Assembly: GCA_016125555.1 (NCBI GenBank)
Contig: WGLN01000015.1
Coordinates: 44,125-108,124, forward strand
DNA length: 64,000 nucleotides
Direction: 5' to 3'
Origin: Porphyrobacter sp.
GTDB lineage: Bacteria; Pseudomonadota; Alphaproteobacteria; Sphingomonadales; Sphingomonadaceae
The notes below the pieces were generated by a model. The model saw only the letters and a program-made list of their open reading frames with translations. It searched no databases and had not been told where the DNA came from. Made by a program: the position numbers and the translations under genes. Positions 11,286 through 23,701 of this stretch are shown in pieces; within the stretch, counting starts at the first letter, position 1, and each line of letters starts with the position of its first letter.

Positions 11286-12755
11286 CTACACGGCGATGCG
11301 GGTTCGCTCGGTCGCCTTGCTGACCACCACGATCGCCAGCATCGAGGCGGCGAAACCGGGCACGATCTCGTAGAGGCCGGGGCCGCCGAGGAAGGACTGG
11401 TTCCAACCCAGCCAGATCCAGCCCGCGACCACCGCCGCTCCGACCACCAGCCCGGCGACTGCGCCGGTGCCGGTCATCCCGCGCCACATCAGCGCCAGCA
11501 GGATCAGCGGGCCGAAGGCCGCGCCAAAGCCCGCCCAGGCGTTCGACACGAGGCCGAGCACCTCGCTGTCGGGATCGCTCGCCAGCAGACAGGCGGCGAT
11601 CGCCACCAGCGCCACCGCGACCCGGCTGACGTTCACCGCCTCGCGCTCCGAGGCGTTGCGGCGCAGGAACAGCCGGTAGAAATCCTCCGTGAGCGAACTC
11701 GACGAGACCAGCAGCTGCGAGGAAATCGTGCTCATGATCGCCGCCAGCAGCGCGGCGTAGAGGAAGCCGGTCACCGCCGGGTGGAACAGCAATTGCGCGA
11801 GCACGATGAAGATCGTCTCGGGGTCCTCGATGACGAGGCCGTTGCGCTCGACATAGGCGCGCCCCGCGAGACCCAGCCCGATCGAGCCGGCGAGCGCGAT
11901 GCCCATCCAGCCCATCCCGTAGCCCGCCGCGCGCGGCACGTTCTTGATCTTGTCGATCGCCATGAAGCGCACGATGATGTGCGGCTGGCCGAAATAGCCC
12001 AGCCCCCAGGTGACCGCGCTGATGAAGCCGATCGCGGTCAGGCCGTGGGTGATGTCGAGAAAGCCCGCCACCGGCACGTCGGACAGGCTTTCGCCGGCCG
12101 AGCCGCCTGGGCCGAACATCACCACCAGCGGCATGAAGATCAGCGCCACCATCATGATCAGCCCCTGCACGAAGTCGGTGAGGCTGACCGCCAGAAACCC
12201 GCCGATCATGGTGTAGGCGAGCACGATCCCGGCGGTGATGAGAATGCCGAGCATGTAGTCGCTGAACATCGTGTTGGGCAGGATGCCGGCGAAGGCGGTC
12301 TCGAACAGCTTGCCCCCGCCGACCAGGCCTGCAGCGGTGTAGACGGTGAAGAAGGCGACGACGATCACCGCCGAGGTGACGCGCAGCATGGTCGCGCGTT
12401 CGGGGAAGCGGTTGGCGAGGAATTGCGGGATGGTGAGCGCATTGCCCATCCGCTCGGTCTGCTCGCGCAGGCGCGGGGCGACGAGGATCCAGTTGGCAAG
12501 CGCGCCGAGGAACAGCCCGATGCCGATCCACGCCTCGACGAGGCCCGCGGCGTAGAGCGCGCCGGGCAGGCCGAGCAGCAGCCAGCCCGACATGTCCGAT
12601 GCCCCGGCCGAAAGCGCCGCGACGGCGGGCGGCAGGTTGCGTCCGGCGAGCAGGTAGCCTTCCGAATCGTCGGTCGACTTGCGCCAGGCATAAAGCCCGA
12701 TCGCGAGCATGAGGATGAAATAGGCGGCGAGAGAGGCGAGGGTTGCGGTGTTCAT
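11286..12755 (-). CDS. putP: Sodium/proline symporter
   Basis: SSS family: LAGRNLPPAVAALSAGASDMSGWLLLGLPGALYAAGLVEAWIGIGLFLG; IMSTISSQLLVSSSSLTEDFYR. Confidence 0.9.
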   Translation of the reverse strand: MNTATLASLAAYFILMLAIGLYAWRKSTDDSEGYLLAGRNLPPAVAALSAGASDMSGWLLLGLPGALYAAGLVEAWIGIGLFLGALANWILVAPRLREQTERMGNALTIPQFLANRFPERATMLRVTSAVIVVAFFTVYTAAGLVGGGKLFETAFAGILPNTMFSDYMLGILITAGIVLAYTMIGGFLAVSLTDFVQGLIMMVALIFMPLVVMFGPGGSAGESLSDVPVAGFLDITHGLTAIGFISAVTWGLGYFGQPHIIVRFMAIDKIKNVPRAAGYGMGWMGIALAGSIGLGLAGRAYVERNGLVIEDPETIFIVLAQLLFHPAVTGFLYAALLAAIMSTISSQLLVSSSSLTEDFYRLFLRRNASEREAVNVSRVAVALVAIAACLLASDPDSEVLGLVSNAWAGFGAAFGPLILLALMWRGMTGTGAVAGLVVGAAVVAGWIWLGWNQSFLGGPGLYEIVPGFAASMLAIVVVSKATERTRIAV

Positions 12756-12931
12756 GGCGCGGGTGCGTAACAAGCCGGGGCGTGCTTGACCACAGCCGGG
12801 CCGAAATTCGCAAGGATTGCTGCCGCTGTACGCGCTTCAGCTAAATACCTGTCCCAAGCCTTGCGCGGCGGGCAAGATAATGTCGCGGGGCGGGGTGGGA
12901 GCCGCCGCTCCCTCCCCGCGTTCGCCGCGGC

Positions 12932-14770
<1,839 letters not shown>

Positions 14771-15162
14771 TTTTTCGGAAAATCCGTTCTGGGTGCCGGA
14801 CGCGGCCGGCAGGCAGGTCAAGGGCATGGCGCACGGCCATGCGCGCGGGGTTAGGCCGGGTTCGTGGCGGGTTGGCGACAGGCCGCGACGCTACGGCATG
14901 CGCCGTGGGCGTGCTGCTTGCTGCGTTGCAACATCGCCGCGCGCCTAGCGCAAGCGCGCCGCCACGGCAAGCGCCGGGGTGCATCGGGGCGGATCGAACA
15001 CTGTTGCGTCCGCGCCACACAGAGCCGATTTGCCCCGGAAAAGCGCGGGTCTTGCGCTTGTCGCGGTTTCGTCACTCGCTTATCAACTCGCGCGACGACC
15101 ACGGGAGAGCACGCACAGGGGCTGCGTGCCGGGGGTCGAGGGATTTGAGGAGAGGAGCTTCC

Positions 15163-17778
15163 ATGCGTTCGACCTTTACCGGCAATGCCGGCTCGTACCG
15201 ATTCACCCTGCTCGCGGGTGCTGCCGCCTTCGCTCTGGCCGTGCCCGGCACCGCATTTGCGCAGGACCAGGATCAGGATCAGCAGCCCGATGTTGAGGCG
15301 CCGGAGAGCAGCAACGTCATCATCGTCACCGCCTCAAAGCGCGAACAGACGCTTCAGGAAACCCCGATTTCGGTCTCGGTGACCAGCGGCGAAACGCTCG
15401 AGCAGGCGCAGATCCGCGACGTGCTCGATCTCCAGACGGTCACCCCGTCGCTGCGCGTCAGCCAGCTGCAGAGCGCGTCGAGCACCACCTTCATCATTCG
15501 CGGCTTCGGCAACGGCGACAACAATTTCGGCATCGAGCCTTCGGTCGGCGTGTTCATCGACGGCGTGTTCCGTTCGCGCTCGGCCGCGGCCCTTTCCGAC
15601 CTCAACATGGTCCAGCGCATCGAAGTGCTGAACGGACCGCAATCGACCCTGTTTGGCAAGAACGCCTCCGCCGGCGTGATCTCGGTCGTCACCAAGGAGC
15701 CGCAGTTCGAGTTCGGCGGCCAGGTCGAGGCGAGCTACGGCAACTACAATGCGGTGGTGCTGAAGGGCGAGATTACCGGCCCGATCAGCGAGAACATCGC
15801 GTTCTCGCTCGACGGCAGCTACAACCGCCGCGACGGCTATGCCACGATCGTGAACCTCGACGAGGGCGTCTCGGACCGTAACCGCTGGTCCGCTCGCGGC
15901 CAGTTGCTGATCGAGCCCACCCCGGATTTCAAGATTCGCGCGATTGCCGATTATTCGAAGATCGACGAATCCTGCTGTCAGGTTTCCACGCTGGTCGCCG
16001 GCCCGACCGCGCCGGCGGTGTTCGCCGTTGGCGGTGCGCTGGATACCGATTTCTTCAGCTACAACACCTTCCTCAACCAGGTTCCGTTGAACAAGGTCGA
16101 TAACTACGGCGGTTCGGTGCAGGCCGACTGGAACGTCGGCAGCCTGACGGTGACTTCGATCACCGCCTATCGCGAACTCAAGAACCTGCAGGACCAGGAC
16201 GTCGATTTCACCAGCGCGGACATCGTCAGCGAACTGCGGGACCAGCGCGTCAATACTTTCACCCAGGAACTGCGGATCACGTCGGATTTCGACGGCCCGA
16301 TCAACTTCCTGCTCGGCGGCTTCTACTTCGATGAGAGCATCAAGCAGGACAGCAGCCTGACGACGGGCACCGCCGCGCGCAACTTCTTTACGCTGCTGGC
16401 CCAGGCTGCTGCGGGTGATCCGACCTTCAGCTTCGCCGGGGTCGAGGCTCCGCTCGGACTTCCGATCGGGTCGATCTTCTCGGCTGGCCCGTTGACCGCC
16501 GAGCAGTTCTCGATGGACAACACTGCCAAGTCGGTGTTCGGCACGATCGATTTCGAGCCGATCGATGGGCTCGTGTTCACTGCCGGCTTCAACTACACCG
16601 ACGACAAGAAGAACTTCGCGCTGAGCCAGCAGGCATTCGACGAACTGGCGAACATCAACCCCATCGATACCTTCATCACGCTGGCGACCAGCGGTGCGGT
16701 GACGACCGCCAACCAGTTCCGCGCGCTGCCGGCCGCCAGTCAGCAGGCGCTATCGACCCTCGCCTTCACGCAGTGTTCCGCGAGCGCGCCGCCTCCGAAT
16801 TGCAACCCGCTGCTCCCGCTGGTCGGCCTGTCGCCGTTCCAGTTCCAGCCGCCGTTCCTGAATCTTCCGAACGCGGTCGAACCGGGCCGGACCAACGACG
16901 ACAAACTCACCTACCTGCTGCGCGCGTCGTACCAGTTCTCGAACGAGGTGAACGCCTATTTCAGCTACGCGACCGGCTTCAAGGCAAGCTCGGTCAACCT
17001 GTCGCGCGATAGCCGTCCGGTGTTTGGCGACTACATCCCGGGTCCTGCCCGCTCGAACATCCTCGCCCCGTCGTCGCCGATTTCGGACGCGGGCCTCGCG
17101 GTGCGCAACCTCGGCACCGGCTCGCGCTTCGCCGGACCGGAAAATGCCGAGGTCTACGAACTCGGCGTCAAGGCACAGTGGCCGGGCTTCGGCTTCAACC
17201 TCGCGCTGTTCGACCAGACCATCAAGGGCTTCCAGAGCTTCCTGTTCACCGGCACCGGCTTCCAGCTGAACAATGCCGGTCAGCAGTCGGTGAAGGGCTT
17301 CGAACTCGACAGCACGATCAACCCGACCGACGGTCTGGTGTTCACCTTTGCCGCGACCTATCTCGATGCGGTTTACGACAGCTTCACCGAAAGCCCGGTG
17401 GGCGACCTGAGCGGCCTCCGTCCGGGCGGGATCCCCGAGTGGAACCTCGCCACATCGGCGACCTACACCTACGAATTCGGCAGCAGCGGCAACAGGCTGG
17501 TATCGCGTCTCGACTACTCGCATGAGAGCAACACGCCGATCAACAACGGCCTGCCGACCTTCGGCAGCAACCCGATCTTCCAGCGTGAAGTGAATCTGGT
17601 GAACGCCTCGATGATGTTCCAGCTGCAGAACGGCCTGGAAATCGGGGCGTGGGCGCGCAACCTGTTCGACGACCAGTACATCATCACGGTGTTCGACGGC
17701 GTCGCGCAGGCCGGCACGGTCTCGGGCTACCCGAGCCAGCCGCGCACCTATGGCGGCATTGTGCGCTTCAAGTTCTGA
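15163..17778 (+). CDS. TonB-dependent receptor
   Basis: Signal peptide; VTASKREQTLQETPISVSVTSGETL plug; terminal beta-strand ending QPRTYGGIVRFKF. Confidence 0.95.
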   Translation: MRSTFTGNAGSYRFTLLAGAAAFALAVPGTAFAQDQDQDQQPDVEAPESSNVIIVTASKREQTLQETPISVSVTSGETLEQAQIRDVLDLQTVTPSLRVSQLQSASSTTFIIRGFGNGDNNFGIEPSVGVFIDGVFRSRSAAALSDLNMVQRIEVLNGPQSTLFGKNASAGVISVVTKEPQFEFGGQVEASYGNYNAVVLKGEITGPISENIAFSLDGSYNRRDGYATIVNLDEGVSDRNRWSARGQLLIEPTPDFKIRAIADYSKIDESCCQVSTLVAGPTAPAVFAVGGALDTDFFSYNTFLNQVPLNKVDNYGGSVQADWNVGSLTVTSITAYRELKNLQDQDVDFTSADIVSELRDQRVNTFTQELRITSDFDGPINFLLGGFYFDESIKQDSSLTTGTAARNFFTLLAQAAAGDPTFSFAGVEAPLGLPIGSIFSAGPLTAEQFSMDNTAKSVFGTIDFEPIDGLVFTAGFNYTDDKKNFALSQQAFDELANINPIDTFITLATSGAVTTANQFRALPAASQQALSTLAFTQCSASAPPPNCNPLLPLVGLSPFQFQPPFLNLPNAVEPGRTNDDKLTYLLRASYQFSNEVNAYFSYATGFKASSVNLSRDSRPVFGDYIPGPARSNILAPSSPISDAGLAVRNLGTGSRFAGPENAEVYELGVKAQWPGFGFNLALFDQTIKGFQSFLFTGTGFQLNNAGQQSVKGFELDSTINPTDGLVFTFAATYLDAVYDSFTESPVGDLSGLRPGGIPEWNLATSATYTYEFGSSGNRLVSRLDYSHESNTPINNGLPTFGSNPIFQREVNLVNASMMFQLQNGLEIGAWARNLFDDQYIITVFDGVAQAGTVSGYPSQPRTYGGIVRFKF

Positions 17779-17796
17779 GCCTGCCGTCACCGCAAC

Positions 17797-17837
17797 ACGA
17801 AAAGGCCCCGCGCTGCACAGTGCGGGGCCTTTTTCGT
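17797..17837 (+). terminator. Rho-independent terminator after TonB-dependent receptor
   Basis: acgaaaaggccccgc-gctgcacagt-gcggggcctttttcgt GC-rich hairpin plus T-run. Confidence 0.9.
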
Positions 17838-17902
17838 TTGTGCCTCACAGAACATTGTGATGAGTTGCAGGCGCTTACCAAGCAAACAGGGGGATCAAGC
17901 AG

Positions 17903-18382
17903 ATGGAATGGATGATTATGCCGTTTCGGCGCTATGCCGATTTTTCGGGGCGCTCGCGGCGCAAGGAATACTGGATGTTCCAGCTGTTCAACTTCCTGGT
18001 GGGCCTGGTGCTCGCAGGGCCGTTCTTCATTTCCTATTTCGGCGCAATTTCAGCGGCCTCGGGTAACCCGGAGCAGGAAGCCGCCGCGGTCGAGGCCATT
18101 GCGGCAGGCGGGTTCGGCCTGTCCTTCATCGGCCTGGCACTCTACGGCCTTTACCTGCTCGCAGCCTTCATTCCCTCGATCGCGGTCACCGTGCGCCGCT
18201 TCCACGACCGCGACATGTCGGGCTGGTGGTATCCCGGGCTGATCGTGGCGAGCCTCATCCCGCTCATCGGCTTCGTCGCCAGCATCGCCTTGATCGTGTT
18301 CATGGTCCTGCCGGGAAGCTCGGGCGCGAACCGCTTCGGCCCGGACCCGAAGGATCCTTACGCCGAGGACGTCTTCGCCTGA
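17903..18382 (+). CDS. DUF805 family membrane protein
   Basis: FRRYADFSGRSRRKEYWMFQLFN; RRFHDRDMSGWWY. Confidence 0.93.
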   Translation: MEWMIMPFRRYADFSGRSRRKEYWMFQLFNFLVGLVLAGPFFISYFGAISAASGNPEQEAAAVEAIAAGGFGLSFIGLALYGLYLLAAFIPSIAVTVRRFHDRDMSGWWYPGLIVASLIPLIGFVASIALIVFMVLPGSSGANRFGPDPKDPYAEDVFA

Positions 18383-18416
18383 CCTTTGCGCCGGTGCGGT
18401 CGGCTTGCGCGGGGCC

Positions 18417-20954
18417 TTACAGCTCGCGCAGCGCCCGCGCCGGCTTCGCTCGCAGCAGCGGCAGCGAGCCCGCCAGCGCGAAGCCCAGCACCAGCGCGAT
18501 GCCCAGGCCGAGCACGCCGGCCACCTCGCCCCAGTCGGGCAGCCAGTCGAATTCGAACAGCTGGGTGATCACCACCCAGGCAAGCCCGCCGCCGAGCGCG
18601 AGCGCGACCACTGCCAGCACCGCGGCAAGCAGGCCGTATTCGGCCAGTTGCAGCAGCAGGATCTGCCGCCGGCTCGCCCCGAGCACGCGCAGCATCACCG
18701 TGTCATAGGTGCGTGCCGCCCGCGCCGCAGCGATCGCGCCCATCAGCACCGCGAGCCCCGCCAGCACCGTCACCGCCGCGGCGGCGAGCGTCGCGAGGCT
18801 GACCTGTTCCAGCAGCTTGCGTGCCTCGACAAGGATGCCGCCGACCTCGATCACCGAACTCGACGGGAACTCACGGACCAGCGCACGCAGCAGCCGCCCG
18901 CGTGCCGCGGGGTCCGCACCCTGCGGCAGGTCGATTGTCGCGGCGAGGTTGTGCGGCGCATCGCTGATCGCGTTGCGGCTGAATACCAGCACGAAGTTGA
19001 AGCCGAGGCTCTCCCAGTCGATTTCGCGCAGGTTGGCGATGCGCGCGGTGCGCTCCACCCCGAGAATGCCGATGGTCAGGTAATCGCCCACCTTCAGCCC
19101 CGTCGCCCGCGCGAAATCGGCATCGACCGACACCAGCGGCTCGCCATCGTGGAAGGGGCTCCACCAGCTCCCGGCGACCACCCGGTTGCCCTCGGGCAGG
19201 CGGTCGGCGAAGGTCAGCCCGCGTTCGCCGCGCAGCGCCCAGGCGCCCTCCGGGATTTCCTTGAGATCGGCGACGCGGGTGAGCTTGTTCTTCGGACCAT
19301 AGGCGAGCACCGCGCCGCGCATCGTCGGCACGGTGCGGATCGCCGCCTCGGGAAACTCGGCCTGGACGAGCGCGAAGAAGCGGCTCTCCTTGGCGGGCGG
19401 CACGTCGAGGACGAAGTAGTCTGGCGCACGTTCGGGGACACGGGCGCGGATGTTGCCGTCGATCGCGCTCTGCACTGCCGCCAGCAGCACGAAGGCGGCG
19501 AGCCCGAAGCCCAGCGCGGTGACCAGCGCCGCGGTCGGCGCACCGGGGCGGTGAAGATTGGCGAGTGCGCTGCGCAGCAGCGGATTGGCGGGGCGCGGCA
19601 GCCGCCGTGCGAGTGCGCGGATCGCCCAGCCAAGCCCGGCAAGCAGCAGCAGCGCGCCTCCTGCGCCCGCCAGGAACCCGCCCGACAGCATCGGCTGTTC
19701 GGTGGTGGCCAGCGCCAGCGCGCAGATCGCGGCGAGGCCCAGCCCGGTCGCGGCGAGCGCCCGCCGGTCACGCGCCAGCGGAATGATGCCCGATCGCATC
19801 AGCGCCATCGCCGGGAAGGTGCGCGCGCGCAGCAGCGGCGCGGCGGCGAAGGCGAAGGCGACCAGCAGGCCATAACTCGCCGCAAGTGCCAGCGCGCCGG
19901 GCGCGATCAGGAACCCGCTTTCCACCGGCAGCAATCCGGACAGCGCGGCGGCGAGCAGCGGGGTGACCGCCACCCCCGCGGCGAGCCCCGCAAGGCTGCC
20001 CACCAGCGCCGCGGCGCCGATCTGCAGGGCATAGATGCGCAGGATGTCGCCGGATGTCGCTCCCAGCACCTTGAGGGTGGCGATGCCCGCGCGGCGCTGG
20101 TCGAGATAGGAGGAGACGCCCCCGGCGATGCCGATCCCGGCGATGACCAGCGCGGCCAGCCCCACCAGCGTGAGGAAATCGCTCATCCGCCGCACGAAGC
20201 GGTCCGCCCCGGGCGAGGCGCGGTCGCGGGTGCGGATGTCGAAGCCGGCCTCGGGAAAGGCCTTGGCGATAGCCTCCTTGGCCGCCTCGGGGCTGCGGCC
20301 CGCATCGGCGAAGGCGACGCGGTGCTTGCTCTGGTAGAGCGCGCCGGGCGCGAGCAGCCCGGCCTCGGCGGGGATGCCCTGCGCGACGATCACGGTCGGT
20401 CCGAGCTGGAATCCTTCGGAAAGGCGGTCGGGCTCGTCGGCGATCACCCCTGCGGCCCTGAGCGTGACGGTGCCGACCTTGAAGCTGTCGCCGACCGCGA
20501 TGCCGAGCCGTTCGAGCGCGCTTTCGGCGATCCAGGCGTCCTTGCCCGAAGGCGCGCCGACCTTGCGCCCGTCGGCGAGCCGCAGCGTGCCGAACATCGG
20601 CCACCTGGCATCCACCGCCTTCAGTTCGATCGGCGCGGCGGCGGTCGGCGTGCTCGCCATCGCCTGCATGCGGTAGCCGCTCGAGAGGGTGCCGAGCTTT
20701 TTCAGCGCGGTCCGTTCGGCGGGCCTGAGGTCGCGCTGCCACACCTCGACTTTGAGATCGCCGCCGAGCAGTTCCTGACCCGACGCGGCGAGCTCGCGCT
20801 CGATCGCGGCGGTCAGCGAGCCGATCGCGGCGAGCGCGGCGGTGCCGAGGAAGATGCACACCAGCAGCAGCCGCAGCCCCTTGAAGCGCGCGTTGAGATC
20901 GCGCCGGGCGATGGTCCAGGCGGTGCTCCAGGGCAGTTTGGGCGGCAGGCTCAT
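18417..20954 (-). CDS. ABC transporter permease (FtsX/MacB-like, YbbP type)
   Basis: About 845 aa with FtsX-type TM repeats; 4-nt overlap with the upstream ATPase gene. Confidence 0.88.
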   Translation of the reverse strand: MSLPPKLPWSTAWTIARRDLNARFKGLRLLLVCIFLGTAALAAIGSLTAAIERELAASGQELLGGDLKVEVWQRDLRPAERTALKKLGTLSSGYRMQAMASTPTAAAPIELKAVDARWPMFGTLRLADGRKVGAPSGKDAWIAESALERLGIAVGDSFKVGTVTLRAAGVIADEPDRLSEGFQLGPTVIVAQGIPAEAGLLAPGALYQSKHRVAFADAGRSPEAAKEAIAKAFPEAGFDIRTRDRASPGADRFVRRMSDFLTLVGLAALVIAGIGIAGGVSSYLDQRRAGIATLKVLGATSGDILRIYALQIGAAALVGSLAGLAAGVAVTPLLAAALSGLLPVESGFLIAPGALALAASYGLLVAFAFAAAPLLRARTFPAMALMRSGIIPLARDRRALAATGLGLAAICALALATTEQPMLSGGFLAGAGGALLLLAGLGWAIRALARRLPRPANPLLRSALANLHRPGAPTAALVTALGFGLAAFVLLAAVQSAIDGNIRARVPERAPDYFVLDVPPAKESRFFALVQAEFPEAAIRTVPTMRGAVLAYGPKNKLTRVADLKEIPEGAWALRGERGLTFADRLPEGNRVVAGSWWSPFHDGEPLVSVDADFARATGLKVGDYLTIGILGVERTARIANLREIDWESLGFNFVLVFSRNAISDAPHNLAATIDLPQGADPAARGRLLRALVREFPSSSVIEVGGILVEARKLLEQVSLATLAAAAVTVLAGLAVLMGAIAAARAARTYDTVMLRVLGASRRQILLLQLAEYGLLAAVLAVVALALGGGLAWVVITQLFEFDWLPDWGEVAGVLGLGIALVLGFALAGSLPLLRAKPARALREL

Positions 20955-21646
20955 GCCGGGTGCGCCGTGTCCGAGACGATCCGCCCGTCGGCCATTGTCA
21001 GCACCCGCTCGCAGCGCGCGGCGAGTTCCGCGTCATGGGTGATGATCAGCAGCGTCGCCCCGGTTTCGGCCCGCCGCGCGAACAGAAGGTCGATGATCTC
21101 CGACCCGGTGCCGGCATCGAGGTTGCCGGTCGGCTCGTCGGCGAAGATCAGTTCGGGGCGCGGCGCGGTGGCGCGGGCGATGGCGACGCGCTGCTGCTCC
21201 CCGCCAGACAGCTGGGCAGGGTAGTGCCCGGTGCGGTGGCCGAGCCCCACCGCCTCGAGTTCGGCCTGCGCGCGCGAGGCGGCGTCGGCCATCCCGGCGA
21301 GTTCCATCGGGGTCGCGACATTCTCGGCGGCGGTCATCGTCGGGAGCAGGTGGAAGGCCTGCAGCACGATGCCGATCCGCCCGCGGCGCGCGGCGGCGAG
21401 CCCGTCCTCGCCGAGCGCCGCGAAATCCGCCCCCGCGACCGTCAGGCTCCCGCCCCCGGCGCGTTCCAGCCCGGACAGCACCGCCATCAGCGAGCTCTTT
21501 CCCGAACCCGAAGGGCCGAGCAGCGCGACCACCTCGCCGCTGGCGATGTCGAGGTCGATCCCGCGCAGGATCGTCACCGGCGCGGCCTGGCTGCCGAGGG
21601 TGAGGGTGAGGTTGCGGGCGCTGATCGCGAGAGAGGGGCTTGTCAC
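20951..21646 (-). CDS. ABC transporter ATP-binding protein (YbbA/LolD-like)
   Basis: GPSGSGKSSLMAVLSGLE Walker A, LSGGEQQRVAIARA signature, ELIFADEPTGNLD Walker B; GTG start inferred (VTSPSLAISARNLTLTLG). Confidence 0.9.
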   Translation of the reverse strand: MTSPSLAISARNLTLTLGSQAAPVTILRGIDLDIASGEVVALLGPSGSGKSSLMAVLSGLERAGGGSLTVAGADFAALGEDGLAAARRGRIGIVLQAFHLLPTMTAAENVATPMELAGMADAASRAQAELEAVGLGHRTGHYPAQLSGGEQQRVAIARATAPRPELIFADEPTGNLDAGTGSEIIDLLFARRAETGATLLIITHDAELAARCERVLTMADGRIVSDTAHPA

Positions 21647-21706
21647 AGGGTCTCGATGGCATAGGTGGAAGGTTGCAGGCAAGATACCGGCAGGGAAGGT
21701 CGAAGG

Positions 21707-22438
21707 ATGCATAGGCGCGCTTGGTCGAAAATCGTGATGGTCGGCGCGCTGGCGCTCGCGCTGGCGGGATGCGGTGATGCGGCGGACGACGCGACCGTGC
21801 CGCCCGCATCGGGCGCGGCGCTCGGCTCGGGCGAGGACGCGCCGCCGCCGATCCCGGTGATGGGCCCGGAACGCCGCATCACCGCCTTCGGCGACAGCCT
21901 GTTCGCCGGCTACGGGCTCGATCCCGAGCAGAGCTATCCCGCGCGGCTCGAAGCGGCGCTGAGGGCGAAAGGCATCAACGCGCGCATCGCCAATGCCGGG
22001 GTGTCGGGCGATACCACGGCAGCGGGTCTCCAGCGGCTCGACTTCACGCTCGATGCGCAAACCGAAAAGCCCGATCTGTTCATTCTGGAGCTGGGCGGCA
22101 ACGACCTGCTGCGCGGCCTTTCGCCCGAAGAGACCAGGGCCAATATCGACAAGATGCTGGACACCCTCGACGCGCGCGGCATCCCGGTGCTGCTGATGGG
22201 GATGCGCAGCCCCCCGAATTACGGGCCCGAATACCAGCAGCGCTTCGATGCGATCTACCGCGAACTTGCCAAGAAGCACGGGGCGGCGCTGATCCCCTTC
22301 TGGCTCGAGTCCATCTACCGCGAACCCGCGCTGTTCCAGGACGATCGCATCCACCCGACCGAACAGGGGGTCGAGAAGCTGGTGGATTCGACCATCGACG
22401 AGGTCGCCGCGGCGCTGCCCAAGACGGCGGCGCGCTAG
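21707..22438 (+). CDS. Arylesterase, GDSL/SGNH family (TesA-like)
   Basis: ITAFGDSLFAGYGL block I, LELGGNDLLRG, DDRIHPTEQGVEKL; lipoprotein-like N-terminus. Confidence 0.92.
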   Translation: MHRRAWSKIVMVGALALALAGCGDAADDATVPPASGAALGSGEDAPPPIPVMGPERRITAFGDSLFAGYGLDPEQSYPARLEAALRAKGINARIANAGVSGDTTAAGLQRLDFTLDAQTEKPDLFILELGGNDLLRGLSPEETRANIDKMLDTLDARGIPVLLMGMRSPPNYGPEYQQRFDAIYRELAKKHGAALIPFWLESIYREPALFQDDRIHPTEQGVEKLVDSTIDEVAAALPKTAAR

Positions 22439-23523
22439 AGGCGCTCGACCTTCCCGCCGCTCACCCGCCAGATCGCCGCCTCCTCGCGGATTGCGGCGAA
22501 GGGGGCGAGCTCGGTCCCGGTCATCCACACCTGCGCGCGGCCCTGCCGCAGCCGGGCGAACAGCTCGGTGCGGCGCACCGGGTCGAGATGCGCTGCGACC
22601 TCGTCGAGCAGCAGCACGCTGGGGCGTCCGGCGGCGGCAAGGATGCCGTGGGCCAGCGTGATCGCGATCAGCATCGCCTTCTGCTCGCCGGTCGAGCAGG
22701 AAGCGGCGGGCTGGCGGTTGCTCGCCATCACCACTTCAAGCTCGTCGCGCTGCGGACCCGACAGGGCGCGGCCCGCCGTCCGGTCGCGCGGGCGCTGGCG
22801 GGCGAGTTCGGCGCGCAACGCCGTCTCGTCGGTCGGGCCGCCGGGACGGTAGGAGAGGGCGGGACGCGCGAAGGGCTCCGGGGGAAGCGCCGATAGCTCG
22901 TCGGTCAGGCGCGCCACGAGTTCGGCGCGGTTCGCCGCCACCGCCGCGCCGTGCTCGGCCGCCTGCGCCTCGACCGCATCCATCCAGCGCGCCTCGCCGC
23001 CATGTTCGAGCAGCCGCCCGCGTTCACGCAAGGCCGCCTCGAGCGCGTTGACCCGCCGCGCATGATCGGGCGCGAGGGCGAGCGCCATTCGGTCCATGAA
23101 GCGCCGCCGTGCGCCCGCGCTGTCGGTGAACAGCCCGTCCATCGCCGGGGTGAGCCATGACAGGGCCAGCCATTCGGCGAGGCTCGCCGCGCTTGCCGGA
23201 GCGCCGTTGACCCGCACCAGCCGGCGCCCCGGCTGGCCCGCCTCGGTATAGGTGCCGAGCCGTGCGGAAACGGTGCCCGCCTCGGTCAGGCTCGCGCCGA
23301 TCGCGAAGGGCAGGGGGGCATCGCCGGGCGCAGGCCGGCGCGCGAGATCGGCGAGGTTCGCACGCCTGAGGCCGCGCCCGGGGCCGAGCAGCGAAAGCGC
23401 TTCGAGCAGGTTGGTCTTGCCCGCCCCGTTCTCGCCCACCAGCAGGTTGAAATGCGCTGTCTCGGCCAGCTGCGTCGCCGCGTGCTTGCGGAAGTTCTCG
23501 AGGCTGATGCGGCTGAGACCCAT
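22435..23523 (-). CDS. recF: DNA replication/repair protein RecF
   Basis: MGLSRISLENFRKHAATQL; LVGENGAGKTNLLEALSLLGPGRGLR; SVLLLDEVAAHLDPVRR. Confidence 0.95.
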   Translation of the reverse strand: MGLSRISLENFRKHAATQLAETAHFNLLVGENGAGKTNLLEALSLLGPGRGLRRANLADLARRPAPGDAPLPFAIGASLTEAGTVSARLGTYTEAGQPGRRLVRVNGAPASAASLAEWLALSWLTPAMDGLFTDSAGARRRFMDRMALALAPDHARRVNALEAALRERGRLLEHGGEARWMDAVEAQAAEHGAAVAANRAELVARLTDELSALPPEPFARPALSYRPGGPTDETALRAELARQRPRDRTAGRALSGPQRDELEVVMASNRQPAASCSTGEQKAMLIAITLAHGILAAAGRPSVLLLDEVAAHLDPVRRTELFARLRQGRAQVWMTGTELAPFAAIREEAAIWRVSGGKVERL

Positions 23524-23593
23524 GGCGCCTGCGCGGTAGCGGGAGGGGCGCGACTTGGCCAGTGCGGGCATCGCGGATCGAGCAATCCCAACC

Positions 23594-23612
23594 CTTGGGA
23601 ATATTTCCCAAG
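23594..23612. promoter_or_regulatory. Perfect 19-bp palindrome, candidate upstream activator site
   Basis: CTTGGGAA-TAT-TTCCCAAG, centred about 85 bp upstream of the -24 element at 23687. Confidence 0.5.
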
Positions 23613-23685
23613 CTTTCGGGATGGTGAACGAAGCGTAGCCAAGGCGAAAGTTGAAAAACGGCGGAAAACCGCGCTTTTTCGAGTT

Positions 23686-23701
23686 TGGCACGCCTCCTGC
23701 A
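23686..23701 (+). promoter_or_regulatory. Candidate sigma-54 (-24/-12) promoter
   Basis: TGGCACGCCTCCTGCA: GG-N10-GC spacing, close to the TGGCAC-N5-TTGCA consensus. Confidence 0.65.

Noticed and set aside
18405-21224. 939-aa plus-strand ORF opposite the ABC permease
   Set aside because: Arg/Gln/Ala-rich antisense translation without domains; the opposite strand has clear FtsX/ABC motifs.
22435-22438. Interlocked convergent stops (CTAG) of arylesterase and recF as a regulatory signal
   Set aside because: Compact tail-to-tail arrangement is ordinary in dense genomes.
20951-22528. 525-aa ORF as an extended ABC ATPase
   Set aside because: The upstream part lies antisense to the arylesterase; the conserved ATPase begins near 21646.
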